Assembly: GCA_003562555.1 (NCBI GenBank)
Contig: PWUO01000283.1
Span: 1-13,339 of the forward strand
Length of the DNA: 13,339 nt
From: Dehalococcoidia bacterium
Lineage (GTDB): Bacteria; Chloroflexota; Dehalococcoidia; GIF9; AB-539-J10
Direction of reading: 5' to 3'
In this document: piece by piece, positions 12,131 to 13,339 of the stretch
Layout of the letters: each line of letters opens with the position of its first letter
Numbering within the stretch: the stretch's first letter is position 1
Translations under genes and position numbers: made by a program
Notes under the pieces: generated by a model
Told to the model about the DNA's origin: nothing
What the model saw: only the letters and a program-made list of their open reading frames with translations
The model's database searches: none

Positions 12131-13339
12131 ATGCAGCAAAAAGAAGGTCAGCCACGTCTCATCCAGGCAATGCGGGATGCGTTCTCGCTACCGGACCTCA
12201 GGCAGAGGCTCCTCTTCACCTTTGGAATACTCGTGGCCTTCCGGTTCCTGGTTCATGTGCCTTTGCCGGGCGTGGATCCCCGTGCGCTGAGCGAGTTCTT
12301 TGACCAGAACGCGCTGCTGGGGATGCTTGACCTATTCAGCGGTGGCGCGATGCGTAACTTCAGCATCGCCGCCATGGGCGTGTACCCCTATATCACCGCG
12401 TCCATCATCATGCAGTTGCTTGTGCCCGTGATTCCGAAACTGCAGGCTATTTCGCAACAGGGAGAAGCCGGGCAGCGGCAGATCAACCGGATTACACATT
12501 TCCTCGCGGTCCCGATGGCCGCACTGCAAGGCTACTCGCAGATCGCGCTGATGACCAGTCAGAACGTGATCGCTCATCCGGACGGTCTGACGACGGCGAC
12601 GATTATACTGTCCATAACCGCAGGAACGATGTTCCTGGTCTGGATGGGAGAGTTGATTACCGAGCGTGGTATCGGTAACGGAATCTCCATTATCATCTTC
12701 GGCGGAATCGTCGCATCCATGGTCGAATATGTGGGACGCATCAGTTTCGCCTTCCAGGAGAACCCCATAGGGACAATCGCGTTCGGCATTCTCGGTGCGG
12801 TGATTCTGATGATCATCGTGCTCTTCATCGAAGCACACCGGCGCATTCCGGTGCAGTATGCGAAGAGCACCTTCCGCGGTGGTAGGATGTACCGGCAGTC
12901 TGGATCTACCTACATCCCGCTGCGTGTGAACACGGCTGGCATGATCCCCCTGATCTTCGCGATCGCGATGATGCAGATGCCGCGGCTTATTGCGAGTTAT
13001 TTCGTTAACCCGCAGTCTCCGGGGTTCTGGGATGCCATCTACAACTCGTTTGACCCGACGCTGGGTCTGCCGGCTGGTCTGCTGTACTGGGGGGTGTATT
13101 TCCTGCTGGTGTTCGGGTTCACGTTCTTCTATACCATGGTGATCTTTGAGCAGATGAACCTTCCACGAACATTGCAGCAGCAGGGAGGCTTCATCCCCGG
13201 CGTGCGGCCTGGAAAGTCCACGTCTGACTATCTGACCGGAGTGAGCCGCAGGCTCACGTTCGGTGGTGCGACGTTCCTTGCGACGATCGCGATCACACCG
13301 TTTATCGCGCGCCTTGTCACAGGGGTCACACTGCTTGAG
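12131..13339 (+). CDS. secY: preprotein translocase subunit SecY, 3' end beyond the window
   Basis: SecY is the pore of the SecYEG channel that moves unfolded proteins across, or releases them into, the cytoplasmic membrane. The frame stays open from ATG 12131 to the last base: 403 residues, missing the final membrane segment and C-terminus. The N-terminus is MQQKEGQPRLIQAMRDAF. TM1 (about 27-43) is followed by VPLPGVD, then GGAMRNFSIAAMGVYPYITASIIMQLL in the TM2 region, and the cytoplasmic motif GEAGQRQINRITH. Next comes the TM5 motif ITERGIGNGISIIIFGGIV. The large cytoplasmic loops have EAHRRIPVQYAK and GGFIPGVRPGKSTSDYL; the latter contains the arginine needed for SecA and ribosome interaction in E. 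coli. AGGAAGG at 12118-12124 sits six bases upstream, and only one base separates it from the rplO stop. Confidence 0.96.
   Translation, partial: MQQKEGQPRLIQAMRDAFSLPDLRQRLLFTFGILVAFRFLVHVPLPGVDPRALSEFFDQNALLGMLDLFSGGAMRNFSIAAMGVYPYITASIIMQLLVPVIPKLQAISQQGEAGQRQINRITHFLAVPMAALQGYSQIALMTSQNVIAHPDGLTTATIILSITAGTMFLVWMGELITERGIGNGISIIIFGGIVASMVEYVGRISFAFQENPIGTIAFGILGAVILMIIVLFIEAHRRIPVQYAKSTFRGGRMYRQSGSTYIPLRVNTAGMIPLIFAIAMMQMPRLIASYFVNPQSPGFWDAIYNSFDPTLGLPAGLLYWGVYFLLVFGFTFFYTMVIFEQMNLPRTLQQQGGFIPGVRPGKSTSDYLTGVSRRLTFGGATFLATIAITPFIARLVTGVTLLE

Noticed and set aside
12332..12870. Minus-strand frames of 168 and 98 codons opposite secY
   Set aside because: Antisense to a clear SecY sequence; His/Asp-rich shadow translation.

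Overview
The window is one uninterrupted plus-strand translation cluster: a fused str-S10-spc ribosomal protein superoperon ending inside secY. Gene order is [unrecognised 3' fragment]-rpsL-rpsG-fusA-rpsJ-rplC-rplD-rplW-[31-codon ORF]-rplB-rpsS-rplV-rpsC-rplP-rpmC-rpsQ-rplN-rplX-rplE-rpsN-rpsH-rplF-rplR-rpsE-rplO-secY(partial). No RNA gene, mobile element, CRISPR array or gene on the minus strand is supported, and no gene-free stretch exceeds about 105 bases.

The organism is a bacterium of moderately high GC (judged by eye, not computed). Features that narrow it are the long-form S12 with an N-terminal insert, the four-cysteine (zinc type) S14, an L24 with a C-terminal CxxC...CxxC pair, and an EF-G of 689 residues. 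My best guess is a Chloroflexota (Dehalococcoidia/SAR202-like) genome, but this is an inference from general protein character and not proven.

Layout: 1-183 is the 3' end of an unrecognised gene. Bases 106-134 hold a promoter-like pair of hexamers, and 184-287 is the leader of the cluster with an imperfect hairpin followed by T4. Bases 288-3309 are the str part (S12, S7, EF-G); EF-Tu is not present between fusA and rpsJ. Bases 3334-8329 are the S10 part (S10 to S17), and 8326-13339 the spc part (L14 to SecY). Genes are tightly packed, with several overlaps (up to 32 bases between rpsC and rplP), so translational coupling is likely. The products assemble into the 30S and 50S subunits, EF-G drives translocation, and SecY is the membrane channel for nascent exported proteins.

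Three departures from the textbook cluster stand out. First, a 31-codon ORF lies between rplW and rplB (5197-5292). It encodes a very basic peptide that matches the bS22 / AURKAIP1-COX24 (mS38-like) family, a small-subunit protein not normally part of the S10 operon. Second, rpmD (L30) is missing: rpsE and rplO overlap by 14 bases where it should be. Third, TAG is the commonest stop codon (11 of 25) and TAA the rarest (4 of 25), unexpected for highly expressed ribosomal protein genes.
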